Source of the DNA: Cognatishimia activa
GTDB taxonomy: Bacteria; Pseudomonadota; Alphaproteobacteria; Rhodobacterales; Rhodobacteraceae
Direction: 5' to 3'
DNA length: 64,000 nt
NCBI RefSeq assembly: GCF_001458335.1
Contig: NZ_CYTO01000010.1
Coordinates: 83,156-147,155 of the forward strand
Shown here one piece after another: positions 47,047 through 57,130 of this stretch (the first letter of the stretch is position 1; every line of letters begins with the position of its first letter). Made by a program: the position numbers and the translations under genes. The notes beneath the pieces were generated by a model, which saw only the letters and a program-made list of their open reading frames with translations, was not told where the DNA came from and searched no databases.

Positions 47047-47682
47047 ATGCGCACGTTAGCAACGATGATGATCGCCGTTTTCTTGACGGCACAAACCGCC
47101 CTTGCAGGGGCGACCCAAGACCCGGTTCAAGCCGCTTTTGACAGCGAAGCTCGTGAGCTGGCGTCATTGGATGGATCTAAGATCCGTGATTTTTTCACCC
47201 GCCAGAAGACCACAAAACCGCTGCAGATCGAACGCAGCCGCGCTTGGATTGATGCGCAGCCGGTGGTCACAGGGGATGAGCAATGGGCTTGCCTTGCGCA
47301 AGCACTGTATTTTGAGGCGCGCGGCGAAAGCGTACGTGGTCAATTTGCTGTGGCAGAAGTCATCCTGAACCGCGTCGATAGCGCGAAGTTTCCCGACACG
47401 ATTTGCAAAGTGATCCACCAAGGCACCGGCCGTAAATTTGCGTGCCAGTTTACGTTCACCTGCGATGGGCATCCGGAAAACATCCACGAAAAGGGCGCTT
47501 ATGCACGGGTTGGCAAGATCGCTAAGTTCATGATGGACGGCGCAGCTCGGGATTTGACCGATGGGGCGACCTATTATCACACAAAAGCGGTGAACCCACG
47601 CTGGGCACGCAAATTTGCGCGCACGACAACAATTGGCGTACACCACTTCTACCGCCCACACGTGCGGGTTTCTCAAAACTAA
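47047..47682 (+). CDS. SleB-like cell wall hydrolase
   Basis: 211 residues, Hydrolase_2 (SleB/CwlJ) family. Signal peptide (MRTLATMMIAVFLTAQTALA) then a catalytic domain with LAQALYFEARGESVRGQFAVAEVILNRV near residues 80-107; the Glu in YFEARGE is the likely catalytic residue. It cleaves peptidoglycan in the periplasm. Non-sporing alphaproteobacteria carry such enzymes for wall remodelling. Confidence 0.88.
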   Translation: MRTLATMMIAVFLTAQTALAGATQDPVQAAFDSEARELASLDGSKIRDFFTRQKTTKPLQIERSRAWIDAQPVVTGDEQWACLAQALYFEARGESVRGQFAVAEVILNRVDSAKFPDTICKVIHQGTGRKFACQFTFTCDGHPENIHEKGAYARVGKIAKFMMDGAARDLTDGATYYHTKAVNPRWARKFARTTTIGVHHFYRPHVRVSQN

Positions 47683-47716
47683 GCTGTCTGGCCTCAGACC
47701 TAAGGCACTGCTATAG

Positions 47717-47741
47717 CGGCTCGGAACATCATTCCGAGCCG
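47717..47741 (+). promoter_or_regulatory. Hairpin abutting the folB ribosome site
   Basis: CGGCTCGGAA (47717-47726) pairs with TTCCGAGCCG (47732-47741), 5-nt loop. Its last G is the first G of the folB GGAG site (47741-47744), so folding would crowd the ribosome site. It may also end the upstream transcript, though no T run follows. Confidence 0.5.
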
Positions 47742-47751
47742 GAGCTATTTT

Positions 47752-48660
47752 GTGACCCAAGATAAAGCCACAGACACCACAAACGCTTTCGCACACCCAG
47801 AGTTTCGCGCAGCGTCGATGCCGCTTGACGGTGTTCATGATCGCCTGTCTCTGCGCGATCATGTGGTGGAGGTCGAGATTGGGGCATTTCAGGCGGAACG
47901 CGATATGACCCAGCGCGTGTCTTTTGATGTGGTCGTTGAGGTCGCGGCCCCAGATGCTGATCTTGAAGATGATGTGGACCGGATCCTCTCTTATGATCGC
48001 CTGACTTGGGCAATTGAGACAGAGCTTGCCGCCCAAAGACTGAATCTACTTGAAACACTGGCCGAACGCATCGCTGACCGCATTTTAGCGGAGCCACAAG
48101 CGTTGCGGGTTTTTGTGCGCATTCAAAAGCTCGACAAAGGCAACGGAAAACTTGGCGTCGAAGTGGTGCGCGTGCCGGGGCAGGGCGAGAAATACAACGC
48201 GGATCAAGCCAGACCAACCGTTGTGTTCATAGGGGGGGAACCTATTGTCGCGATGGAAGTTCAGAACCTCCTAGACAACACCGTTGATGCGCCTTTGGTG
48301 ATCGTGCTGGATCTTCCAATTGATCGGCCCCAAGCGGGGAGCTCAACAGCGCAGCGCCAGATCGATTTGCTCGCCATCGAGCAAGCGGGTTGGAAGCTTT
48401 CTGCAGAGCTAACGAATGTATCCGTAGCCGCAACACGAACCGAACTCGACTGGGCAATGAAGACCGGTCAAAGTTGTATTTGGGCGCCGTCGAAACTGGT
48501 GAGCGACGCGGTGGATACACCGCCGGAAGATGCAGGCGCTTTGGCGCTTTGGTTTGCGACGCAGTGGGGTGCAAAAAAGCTCATTGATGTCGGCGGAACT
48601 CTGCGTGTGTCCGACACAAATGCGCTGGAGATTGTAACAGTCAGTCACAGTGCAAACTGA
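47752..48660 (+). CDS. folB: Dihydroneopterin aldolase with extra C-terminal domain
   Basis: 302 residues, far longer than FolB (about 120). Residues about 30-140 are the FolB fold (LRDHVVEVEIGAFQAERDMTQRVSFDVVVEV, LLETLAERIADRIL, RVFVRIQKLDK). The C-terminal 150 residues form a second domain that I do not recognise. FolB makes hydroxymethyl-dihydropterin from dihydroneopterin; folP and glmM follow. GTG start with GGAG 7 nt upstream. Confidence 0.88.
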   Translation: MTQDKATDTTNAFAHPEFRAASMPLDGVHDRLSLRDHVVEVEIGAFQAERDMTQRVSFDVVVEVAAPDADLEDDVDRILSYDRLTWAIETELAAQRLNLLETLAERIADRILAEPQALRVFVRIQKLDKGNGKLGVEVVRVPGQGEKYNADQARPTVVFIGGEPIVAMEVQNLLDNTVDAPLVIVLDLPIDRPQAGSSTAQRQIDLLAIEQAGWKLSAELTNVSVAATRTELDWAMKTGQSCIWAPSKLVSDAVDTPPEDAGALALWFATQWGAKKLIDVGGTLRVSDTNALEIVTVSHSAN

Positions 48661-48702
48661 GTGCTTGCCTTGTAAACGAAGATCGCCCATGCACACTGCA
48701 CT

Positions 48703-48957
48703 ATGACTTACTATCGCGCTATTCCGCATATTGATGCGGCCCGACCTGAGACCGCGAAATCCCTCGCCGGGGGATGGGCGTGGTTCACGCAAGTCGAGTG
48801 TTTGAACAGAGGCGCTGAGCCTCGGATCATAGCTGCGGATGATGCTCCTCAGGATGTTCTGGATCGCATGACAGGCAAGCGCTCCGATGTGGCGGGGGTC
48901 CATGGCAACTCCCCAATTGATGGGGATCCTAAACGTCACGCCAGACAGTTTCTCTGA
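48703..48957 (+). pseudogene. folP: Frameshifted N-terminal extension of dihydropteroate synthase
   Basis: A short frame (LAGGWAWFTQVECLNRGAEP near residue 21) looks coding and runs right up to the FolP core in another frame. It resembles the N-terminal extension I recall in roseobacter dihydropteroate synthases. Removing one G from the GGGGG run at 48894-48898 makes one frame: [16 protein letters not shown]. As read, the extension stops at 48957 in the wrong frame and the core is translated separately from 48902 or not at all. Confidence 0.65.
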
Positions 48958-49717
48958 TGGCGGCCAGTTTAATGCGCCAGACCAAGCCATTGCGCGCACC
49001 AAAGATATGGTTGCGCAAGGGGCAACGATTATTGATATCGGTGGCGAGTCAACGCGCCCCGGTTCTGGCTACGTGGAAATCGAAGAGGAGATCGCACGGA
49101 CTGCACCTGTGATTGAAGCCGTCGCGCCTGCCATTGATGCTCCGATTAGCATCGATACACGCAAAGCGCCCGTTGCTGCAGCGGCTTTGAAGGCGGGAGC
49201 TGTTCTGGTCAACGATGTGTCGGGCTTTACTTTCGATGCGGAGCTGGGGCCATTGTCAGCATCACAAAAAGCGCCGGTTTGCGTCATGCATGCGCAGGGT
49301 GATCCCGCGACCATGCAAGATGATCCAAGTTATGATGATGTATTGCTGGATGTTTACGACTTCTTGGATGCACAGGTGCGTCAGTTAGAGGCGCTGGGTA
49401 TTCCGCGTGATCAGATCGTTGTCGATCCCGGTATCGGTTTTGGCAAAAACCTGACCCACAATCTCGCACTACTTGCGCGCATTAGCCTTTTCCACAGTCT
49501 TGGCTGCCCAATCCTGCTCGGCGCATCGCGCAAGAGCTTGATCGGCCATGTGTCTGGGGCAACCGATACAAGCGAACGCATGCCGGGTTCCTTAGCCTTG
49601 GCTTTGGCAGGCGTAAGCCAAGGCGTTCAGTTTTTACGAGTACACGATGTGGCGGAAACCAAGCAGGCATTGGACCTGTGGACCGCATCCACGACAGGAG
49701 CTTTCAATGACGCGTAA
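48902..49717 (+). CDS. folP: Dihydropteroate synthase (core)
   Basis: Core enzyme of about 271 residues from ATG 48902 (another in-frame ATG is at 48887). It joins pteridine pyrophosphate and p-aminobenzoate; the target of sulfonamides. [16 protein letters not shown] near the start, [11 protein letters not shown] near 51, VNDVSGF near 107 and GASRKSLIG near 211 are all intact. See the frameshifted extension at 48703-48957: the intended protein is probably longer. The stop overlaps glmM by 11 nt. Confidence 0.9.
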   Translation: MATPQLMGILNVTPDSFSDGGQFNAPDQAIARTKDMVAQGATIIDIGGESTRPGSGYVEIEEEIARTAPVIEAVAPAIDAPISIDTRKAPVAAAALKAGAVLVNDVSGFTFDAELGPLSASQKAPVCVMHAQGDPATMQDDPSYDDVLLDVYDFLDAQVRQLEALGIPRDQIVVDPGIGFGKNLTHNLALLARISLFHSLGCPILLGASRKSLIGHVSGATDTSERMPGSLALALAGVSQGVQFLRVHDVAETKQALDLWTASTTGAFNDA

Positions 49718-51050
49718 GTTTTTTGGCACCGACGGTGTGCGCGGCACGGCAAACCAATATCCGATGACCGCAGAGATGGCGCTCAAACTCGGCGCAGCCG
49801 TTGGGCGTTATTTCCGCAATGACGGCAACAATCAGCACCGGGTGGTGATCGGTAAAGACACGCGTCTGTCAGGTTATATGTTTGAGAATGCACTGACCGC
49901 TGGTTTGACATCAACGGGTATGAATGTGTTGCTGCTTGGTCCAGTGCCGACCCCAGCGGTTGGTATGCTCACCAAATCGATGCGCGCTGATCTGGGCGTT
50001 ATGATTTCTGCCAGCCATAACCCAGCAATCGACAATGGGATCAAGTTCTTTGGCCCTGATGGATTTAAGCTGTCCGATGAGGCGGAGCTTGAGATCGAAA
50101 AGCTTGTGATTGATGGGGTCGAACCGGTTCAATCGCAAAACATTGGTCGCGCAAAGCGGATCGATGACGGACGTTTCCGTTATATCGAGCGGGTGAAGAA
50201 TTCGTTGCCGAAAGGCTTGCCCTTCAAGGGTTTGAAAGTTGTGGTTGATTGTGCGAACGGTGCTGCTTACCGCGCCGCACCTGAAGCCCTGTGGGAACTC
50301 GGAGCCGAGGTGATCTCGGTCGGCGTCAATCCAAACGGCACCAATATCAACGAAAACTGCGGCTCGACCCATACCGAAACCGCAGCAGAAGCCGTCGTGG
50401 CCCATGGTGCCGATGTGGGCGTTGCGCTGGATGGTGACGCGGACCGCGTCATGGTGATCGACGAAAAAGGTCAGGTGGCAGATGGCGACCAGTTGATGGC
50501 GCTTTTGGCAAGCCGCTGGGCCGCTGCTGATCAGCTCAAGGGCGGCGCCTTGGTGGCCACGGTGATGTCAAATCTTGGCCTGGAGCGTTATCTGGAAGGG
50601 CAGGGTCTGCGTCTGGAACGCACCGCCGTAGGTGACCGGTATGTCGTTGAGCGTATGCGCCAAGGTGGATTTAACCTTGGGGGCGAGCAATCCGGCCATA
50701 TCGTCATGACAGACTATGCCACCACGGGTGATGGTCTTATGGCGGGCCTTCAGTTCTTGGCGGCGATGGTGGAAAGCGGCAAGCCTGCCTCTGAGCTGGC
50801 GCAGAGCTTTGAAACCGTGCCGCAGCTGCTTAAGAACGTTCGCTATGGTACCGGCCAAGCACCGCTCGAAATTGCGTCTGTTCAGTCTGCGATCAGCGAG
50901 GCTGAGGCGCGTCTGAAAGGGAAGGGCCGTTTGCTGATCCGCAAATCAGGCACAGAGCCATTGATCCGTGTGATGGCAGAATGCGAAGATTCGACGCTTC
51001 TGGCCGAAGTGGTGGATGCGATCGTCGCTGAAGTGCAAGCAAGCGTCTGA
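49707..51050 (+). CDS. glmM: Phosphoglucosamine mutase
   Basis: 447 residues. Converts glucosamine 6-phosphate to the 1-phosphate for peptidoglycan and lipopolysaccharide precursors. FFGTDGVRG at the N-terminus, the phosphoserine motif [13 protein letters not shown] near residue 100, metal-binding [10 protein letters not shown] near 242 and GGEQSGHIV near 328. The ATG at 49707 has AGGAG upstream and lies inside the folP end. A terminator follows. Confidence 0.97.
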   Translation: MTRKFFGTDGVRGTANQYPMTAEMALKLGAAVGRYFRNDGNNQHRVVIGKDTRLSGYMFENALTAGLTSTGMNVLLLGPVPTPAVGMLTKSMRADLGVMISASHNPAIDNGIKFFGPDGFKLSDEAELEIEKLVIDGVEPVQSQNIGRAKRIDDGRFRYIERVKNSLPKGLPFKGLKVVVDCANGAAYRAAPEALWELGAEVISVGVNPNGTNINENCGSTHTETAAEAVVAHGADVGVALDGDADRVMVIDEKGQVADGDQLMALLASRWAAADQLKGGALVATVMSNLGLERYLEGQGLRLERTAVGDRYVVERMRQGGFNLGGEQSGHIVMTDYATTGDGLMAGLQFLAAMVESGKPASELAQSFETVPQLLKNVRYGTGQAPLEIASVQSAISEAEARLKGKGRLLIRKSGTEPLIRVMAECEDSTLLAEVVDAIVAEVQASV

Positions 51051-51070
51051 TACCTGCAACTTACCAATGA

Positions 51071-51100
51071 AAAACGCCTCGCAATTTTGCGAGGCGTTTT
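51071..51100. terminator. Bidirectional terminator between glmM and ilvC
   Basis: AAAACGCCTCGC (51071-51082) pairs perfectly with GCGAGGCGTTTT (51089-51100), 6-nt loop, 12-bp stem, with T/A ends. It sits between convergent genes. Confidence 0.88.
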
Positions 51101-51124
51101 CTGTTTGATTTAAAGCGAAAGCTC

Positions 51125-52243
<1,119 letters not shown>

Positions 52244-52276
52244 TCATTCGTTCAACAATCAAATACTGACAAAATC

Positions 52277-52732
52277 ATGCTTGATGACACGGATCGGCGC
52301 ATTCTGCGCTTCATGCAAAACGATACTGATTTGCCGATTCCTGAATTGGCGGACCAAATCGGGATGACTACGGGGCGCTTGTCTCGGAGGATCGATCGGT
52401 TGCGCGACGCAGGTGTGCTGCGGGGGGTGCGCGGTGTGATTGACTGGCAAGCTTTGGGGTATGAGGTGGAGGTATCGCTACGTGTCACGCTCGATAAAAC
52501 CCAAGGCCGTGCCTTTGATGATTTCATTGAAACAGCGCGCGGAATTCCCGAAGTCATCGAAATCCAGACCTTTCTTGGTCGTGTGGACGTGCGTCTGAGT
52601 GTGATCGCCAAGGACATGGCCCATTACCAAGAGATTTACCGGAGTAGCATTTTGGGCCTGCCCCATATCGCCGATATCGAGGCGCTAATGCTGGTTTCGC
52701 GTCTAAAGTCCGATGAAAGCCTGCCGATATGA
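52277..52732 (+). CDS. Lrp/AsnC family regulator 1
   Basis: 151 residues. Winged helix-turn-helix (LDDTDRRILRFMQNDTDLPI) then the RAM ligand-binding domain (EVIEIQTFLGRVDVRLSVIAKD near 95). Lrp-type proteins sense amino acids. It overlaps a second Lrp gene (ATGA); the pair lies between ilvC and an aminotransferase, so branched-chain or related amino acid control is likely. Confidence 0.88.
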   Translation: MLDDTDRRILRFMQNDTDLPIPELADQIGMTTGRLSRRIDRLRDAGVLRGVRGVIDWQALGYEVEVSLRVTLDKTQGRAFDDFIETARGIPEVIEIQTFLGRVDVRLSVIAKDMAHYQEIYRSSILGLPHIADIEALMLVSRLKSDESLPI

Positions 52733-53184
52733 TTGATCTCGATGATATCGACCGAAAGCTTTTGGCGACCTTGTCTGAGGACGCGACCCAAAACGCGGGC
52801 GCACTGGGACGCAAGTTTGGGCTCAGCCAACCGGCCACATGGCGGCGCATCAAGAGATTGCAGGATGCTGGCATCTTGGCGCGACGTCGGCTTGATCTGG
52901 ATAAGGAAAAATTGGGCTTTGGCGTGACGGTCTTTCTCGGTGTTAAACTCGCCACAAAAGGGCGGGTGAGCCTAGAGGACTTTGAGCGTGCTGTAACCGC
53001 AATCCCAGAGGTGCAAACCGCTGAGCACGTATTGGGTCTTTACGACTATCGCTTAAGGGTGACGGCCCGAGACATCGCGGACTTTGAACGTGTCCTGCGC
53101 CGCCGCATTATGACCCTGCCGGGTGTCGGGGATGTCGAGGCTAATGTGCTCTTAAGTGAGGAAAAGCGCCCCGGGCCTCTTTGA
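52729..53184 (+). CDS. Lrp/AsnC family regulator 2
   Basis: 151 residues, only moderately like its neighbour. IDLDDIDRKLLATLSEDATQ helix-turn-helix start and RAM domain (EVQTAEHVLGLYDYRLRVTARD). Its ATG overlaps the first Lrp stop. The two could form a hetero-complex. The class V aminotransferase follows after 102 nt. Confidence 0.88.
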   Translation: MIDLDDIDRKLLATLSEDATQNAGALGRKFGLSQPATWRRIKRLQDAGILARRRLDLDKEKLGFGVTVFLGVKLATKGRVSLEDFERAVTAIPEVQTAEHVLGLYDYRLRVTARDIADFERVLRRRIMTLPGVGDVEANVLLSEEKRPGPL

Positions 53185-53197
53185 TTGTTTTGGAAAC

Positions 53198-53247
53198 CAA
53201 GAAACAGGTTCTTGTTCAGCGCTGTTCTTTCAGAGATTGCAGAACAG
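53198..53247. promoter_or_regulatory. Two inverted repeats before the aminotransferase
   Basis: CAAGAA-ACAGG-TTCTTG (53198-53214) and CTGTTCT...AGAACAG (53222-53228 and 53241-53247), in the 102-nt gap after the second Lrp gene. Candidate sites for one of the neighbouring Lrp regulators. Confidence 0.4.
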
Positions 53248-53286
53248 GTCGGTTTCACCCAAGGTGGCGGGTAAAGGAGCTTCCTT

Positions 53287-54411
53287 ATGGCATTACTCAA
53301 CACCGTAGACCCTGACGGACTTGAAGAGTTTTCAGTCGTTTTCACTGACCGTTCTTTGAACCACATGAGCCAAAGCTTTCAGCAGGTGATGCGCGATATC
53401 TCGGGCATGCTGAAAAACGTCTACAACGCCGAAGCCGTTGCATTGATCCCAGGCGGTGGCACCTATGCGATGGAAGCGGTCGCACGCCAATTTAGCCGGG
53501 ACGCCAATACTCTGGTGGTGCGCAATGGTTGGTTTTCCTACCGATGGTCTCAGATATTTGAAGCGGGCGCATTTGCGGCGTCCTCGACCGTGTTGAAAGC
53601 GCGCCAGAACGGCAATGACGTCACTGCGCCCTTTGCACCCGCGCCAATCGACGAAGTTATTGCGAAGATCAAATCTGAGAAACCTGACATCGTCTTTGCT
53701 CCGCATGTGGAAACCTCGGCAGGCGTGATCCTGCCCGATGACTATCTCAAAGCCATGGCCGCAGCTGCGCATGAGGTCGGAGCATTGATGGTGCTTGATT
53801 GCATCGCGTCGGGCTGCGCTTGGGTTGATATGAAAGAAATCGGCATCGATGTGCTTGTGTCTGCCCCTCAAAAGGGTTGGTCCGCGTCGCCATCTGCGGG
53901 GATGGTCATGATGAGCACCCCCGCGCTTGAGCGCCTAGAGGTGACCACGTCAGACAGCTTCGCAATCGACCTGAAGAAATGGCACGGCATTATGCAAGCC
54001 TATGAGAATGGCGGCCACGCCTATCACGCGACCATGCCAACCGATGCATTGAAGGCTTTCCGCGATACGATGCTCGAAACCAAAGAGTTTGGTTTTGAAA
54101 AGCTGCGTGATGCGCAATGGGCCCTGGGCAATGGTGTTCGCAAAATGCTGGCGGAAAAAGGTATCAAGTCCGTGGCTGCTGATGGCTTTGGCGCGCCCGG
54201 TGTTGTGGTGTCCTACACTTCTGATCCAGCCATCCAAAACGGCAGCAAATTTGTTGCCGAAGGGCTGCAAATTGCCGCGGGTGTCCCGCTCGCCTGCGAT
54301 GAACCTGAAGGCTTCATGACCTTCCGTATCGGTCTCTTTGGTTTGGACAAACTCTTTGATGTCGACGCCACATTGGCTCGCTTGAAACCTGCCGTCGAAA
54401 AACTTCTCTAA
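53287..54411 (+). CDS. Class V aminotransferase
   Basis: 374 residues, PLP-dependent, alanine-glyoxylate / serine-pyruvate type fold. Pyridoxal Lys lies in SAPQKGWSASPSAG near residues 197-210; MLKNVYNAEAVALIPGGGTYAMEAVARQF is the phosphate-binding region. Substrate not predictable from sequence alone. A good AAGGAG site precedes the ATG. The neighbouring Lrp pair suggests amino-acid-responsive control. Followed by a repeat unit. Confidence 0.85.
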   Translation: MALLNTVDPDGLEEFSVVFTDRSLNHMSQSFQQVMRDISGMLKNVYNAEAVALIPGGGTYAMEAVARQFSRDANTLVVRNGWFSYRWSQIFEAGAFAASSTVLKARQNGNDVTAPFAPAPIDEVIAKIKSEKPDIVFAPHVETSAGVILPDDYLKAMAAAAHEVGALMVLDCIASGCAWVDMKEIGIDVLVSAPQKGWSASPSAGMVMMSTPALERLEVTTSDSFAIDLKKWHGIMQAYENGGHAYHATMPTDALKAFRDTMLETKEFGFEKLRDAQWALGNGVRKMLAEKGIKSVAADGFGAPGVVVSYTSDPAIQNGSKFVAEGLQIAAGVPLACDEPEGFMTFRIGLFGLDKLFDVDATLARLKPAVEKLL

Positions 54412-54412
54412 G

Positions 54413-54460
54413 CTTCTTCTTTGCTTAAATACTCAAATGGGGTCCGGGGCAACGCCCCGG
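54413..54460 (+). repeat. Interspersed repeat unit, copy 4, with hairpin
   Basis: Box CTTCTTCTTTG-CTT-AAATACTCAAA at 54413-54437, then hairpin CCGGGGC-AAC-GCCCCGG (54444-54460). It begins two bases after the aminotransferase stop, between convergent genes. Confidence 0.75.
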
Positions 54461-54485
54461 GTCTCTCGCTACTAAGTGCGCTTGA

Positions 54486-55682
54486 TCAACGCACGCCGAG
54501 CCCCATCTGCATCAGCATTTTGCGAACGGGCGCCAAACCATAAAGCGCCTGCAAACCCAGCGCGCGCGCATCGCGCAAGGCAGGAGTTTGCACCATAGAA
54601 GCACGATTGAGCAGGTCGATGCCCTTCACCCGTACGGCAACGTCTGAGCGGCGTTTGCTTTCATACGCGGCCAACATCTCCGCATCACCAATCCGTGCCG
54701 GGCCTGTATTAGACAGCTCCAAAAGAACACGGAGATCCGCCAAGGAGGTGTTCAGCCCCTGCGCACCAATTGGCGGCACAACATGCGCAGTCTCTGCAAT
54801 CAACGCCAAACGCTCGCCGCTAAATCGCTCTGCAATCTGAGAGATGATCGGCCAGATTGTTCTGCGTGACGCAAGTTCCAAAGGACCATAAAGCCCACCG
54901 CTGCGCTCCGTCATAGCGGCGTTAAACGCGGTTTCTTCCATCTCAAAAAGTTCCTGGGCGCGGGCCGAGCGTTCCATCCAAACCAAAGCCGAAGACGCAT
55001 GCCCTTTGTAATCGGGCAGGGGCACCAGAGTGAAGGGACCGCCGCTGCGATGGACTTCGGTGGAGACATTGTCATGCGGGATGGGGTGGGTGACCGCCAG
55101 TGCCAGCGCCTTTTGCCCGTAGCGGGTTGTTTTAACCGCAATCCCTGCCTTTTCGCGCAGTTTTGACGCCCGGCCATCCGCCGCCACCACCAGTTTACAT
55201 TGCACTTTTGTGCCGTCGCTCAGCGAGACACGGGCCTCGCTTTGACGTGTAAAGAGGTCAGCGCTCGCCACGCCGAGCCGCAGCTCGACATTATCCAACT
55301 CTTGCAGATGCGCCACCATTTCCCGACGCAAAAGCCAGTTGGGCAGGTTCCATCCAAAAGGCAGATCTGAAATATCGGATGCGTCAAAGTCTTTGATCAC
55401 CCGCGGTTTGGGTTCCGCACCGCCCGCATCCACAATACGCATGGTTTGCAGCGGGGCTGCGTGTTCTTCCAGCCTTGCCCAAAGCCCGGCCTCTTGCAGC
55501 AAAATGCGCGCGGGTTGCAAGAACGCGGTGCTGCGTAAGTCGGACCCTTGCGCGTCTCTTTCCGTCACCGGCGGCGTCGGATCAACGCAGAGAACGCTAA
55601 AGCCCGCGCTGCCAAAAGCAGCTGCAGCGGTCAGCCCGGCAATACCACCGCCCGAGACCAAGACGTCAAAACTCTGCGTCAT
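54486..55682 (-). CDS. UbiH/UbiF/VisC-family FAD monooxygenase
   Basis: 398 residues. FAD-binding LVSGGGIAGLTAAAAF near the N-terminus, DG-motif LVVAADGRASKLREKAGI near 161, and second FAD segment ETAHVVPPIGAQGLNTSLADL near 282, in which the usual GDAAH reads AETAH. The family hydroxylates ubiquinone precursors; in roseobacters this protein is normally annotated UbiH. Exact ring position not assignable. Confidence 0.88.
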   Translation of the reverse strand: MTQSFDVLVSGGGIAGLTAAAAFGSAGFSVLCVDPTPPVTERDAQGSDLRSTAFLQPARILLQEAGLWARLEEHAAPLQTMRIVDAGGAEPKPRVIKDFDASDISDLPFGWNLPNWLLRREMVAHLQELDNVELRLGVASADLFTRQSEARVSLSDGTKVQCKLVVAADGRASKLREKAGIAVKTTRYGQKALALAVTHPIPHDNVSTEVHRSGGPFTLVPLPDYKGHASSALVWMERSARAQELFEMEETAFNAAMTERSGGLYGPLELASRRTIWPIISQIAERFSGERLALIAETAHVVPPIGAQGLNTSLADLRVLLELSNTGPARIGDAEMLAAYESKRRSDVAVRVKGIDLLNRASMVQTPALRDARALGLQALYGLAPVRKMLMQMGLGVR

Positions 55683-55736
55683 CGCTGATCCTTTCTGTCC
55701 CGAATTGGGAGCTTGGCTCGTAGCCTATCCAAACGC

Positions 55737-56393
55737 TCAAACAAGCGCACGCAGGAACCGGTTTAGGTCACCCGTGTGGTGGTGAATATGATCTGCATCA
55801 TATGGGTCCGGCGCGACATAAACCGTACGCATGCCCATTTCATGCGGGGCGATCAAATTGCGGTGGGTATCCTCAAACATCGCGGCTTGCGCTGGTTTCA
55901 GCCCGTCTTTTGCAAACACCTGCTCAAAAGCTGCCTGTTCAGGTTTTGGTAAGTAATCGGCGTGCTCGATCCCGTAAATGGCGTCAAACACATCGTCTAA
56001 TCCGCGCCCTTTCAGCACATTCTCGGCATAAGGGGCCGTGCCGTTGGTGTAGACAATCCGTCTGCCGGGAAGCGTGGTGATCAATTGACGCAACTCCGCG
56101 TCATGGGTGAGTTCATCAAAAGAAATATCATGCACCTCTTCCAGATATGGATCCGGATCAATGTCATGCACTCGCATAAGACCGGCAAGTGTCGTCCCGT
56201 ATTCCGCCCAATACTCAGATCTCAGGCGATCTGCCTCTTTTTTGCTAACGTTTAGTGTCCGAACCACGTATTCCGTCATGCGTACTTCAATCTGATCAAA
56301 CAAGCGCACGCTTGGATCATAAAGTGTGTTGTCGAGGTCAAAGACCCATGTCGTAATATGGGAAAAATCGTCTTTAGGAGCGCGCATCGTCAT
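55737..56393 (-). CDS. HAD-family hydrolase, pyrimidine 5'-nucleotidase type
   Basis: About 218 residues. DxD motif FDLDNTLYDP near residue 20 (nucleophile and acid/base), YTNGTAPYAENVLKGRGLDD near 105-125, and KPEQAAFEQVF...MFEDTHRNL with the Lys and metal Asp near 145-170. Matches the SDT1/pyrimidine nucleotidase branch. Start uncertain: ATG 56393, ATG 56387 and TTG 56402 are close together and none has a clear ribosome site. Confidence 0.85.
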   Translation of the reverse strand: MTMRAPKDDFSHITTWVFDLDNTLYDPSVRLFDQIEVRMTEYVVRTLNVSKKEADRLRSEYWAEYGTTLAGLMRVHDIDPDPYLEEVHDISFDELTHDAELRQLITTLPGRRIVYTNGTAPYAENVLKGRGLDDVFDAIYGIEHADYLPKPEQAAFEQVFAKDGLKPAQAAMFEDTHRNLIAPHEMGMRTVYVAPDPYDADHIHHHTGDLNRFLRALV

Positions 56394-56491
56394 GCTGCGC
56401 AAGCTAGGCTTTGTCTGCGCCGAGTCAATGCATTGCTTGCAAGTTTGACGTGGGAGTGCTTAGTCTCTGCGCTAAATGTCGGAGTGCTCAA

Positions 56492-57130
56492 ATGTCTAAC
56501 CCTCGTAACCAGAACAAAGACGCCTACACGCTTATTTTGGAAGCGATCGACGTGGGTGTCTTCAAACCGGGGGATCGCTTAGTGGAGAGCGACCTTGCCG
56601 ATCGTTTTGGTGTCTCGCGTACTCCGATCCGCGAAGCGTTGCAGCGATTGGAAACCCAATCCCTTCTTTCGCGCGATGGGCGTAGTCTGATCGTGTCCTC
56701 GCTGGATCACAATCAGCTGGCCGAGCTGTATGCGGTGCGCAGTGAGCTTGAAGGCCTTGCTGCAGGGCTCGCAGCGCGGCACGCGACAGCGGAAGAGGTC
56801 AAGGTTCTTGGTGACATGGTTAAGGACGATCACGCGCTGATTGGTGACCCGAACGCAATGTCGCGGGCCAATCGCCGGTTCCACAAGATGATCCATTTGG
56901 CGTCCCATAACCGCTTTTTGGTACAACAACTGGATATGGTTCACCGATCCATGGCGCTGATGGCGACCACTTCCTTGGCGGCCGATGGGCGCGGGGAGAA
57001 AGCGCTTGAGGAACATCAGGCCATCGTCGATGCGATTGCCGCGCGTGACGTTGAACGCGCGGATGAGGCCCTGCGAACTCATATTTCTGTGGCCTTTGAA
57101 ACGCGTTTGAAGTTACGGGCTGAGAGCTGA
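56492..57130 (+). CDS. GntR family regulator (FCD)
   Basis: 212 residues. Winged helix-turn-helix near 14-75 ([16 protein letters not shown]) followed by an all-helical FCD domain that usually binds a carboxylate or sugar acid. ATG 56492 has GGAG upstream, so the longer frame (27 extra residues) is not used. It overlaps the glycosyltransferase tail to tail by 18 nt. Target unknown; divergent from the HAD gene. Confidence 0.88.
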   Translation: MSNPRNQNKDAYTLILEAIDVGVFKPGDRLVESDLADRFGVSRTPIREALQRLETQSLLSRDGRSLIVSSLDHNQLAELYAVRSELEGLAAGLAARHATAEEVKVLGDMVKDDHALIGDPNAMSRANRRFHKMIHLASHNRFLVQQLDMVHRSMALMATTSLAADGRGEKALEEHQAIVDAIAARDVERADEALRTHISVAFETRLKLRAES

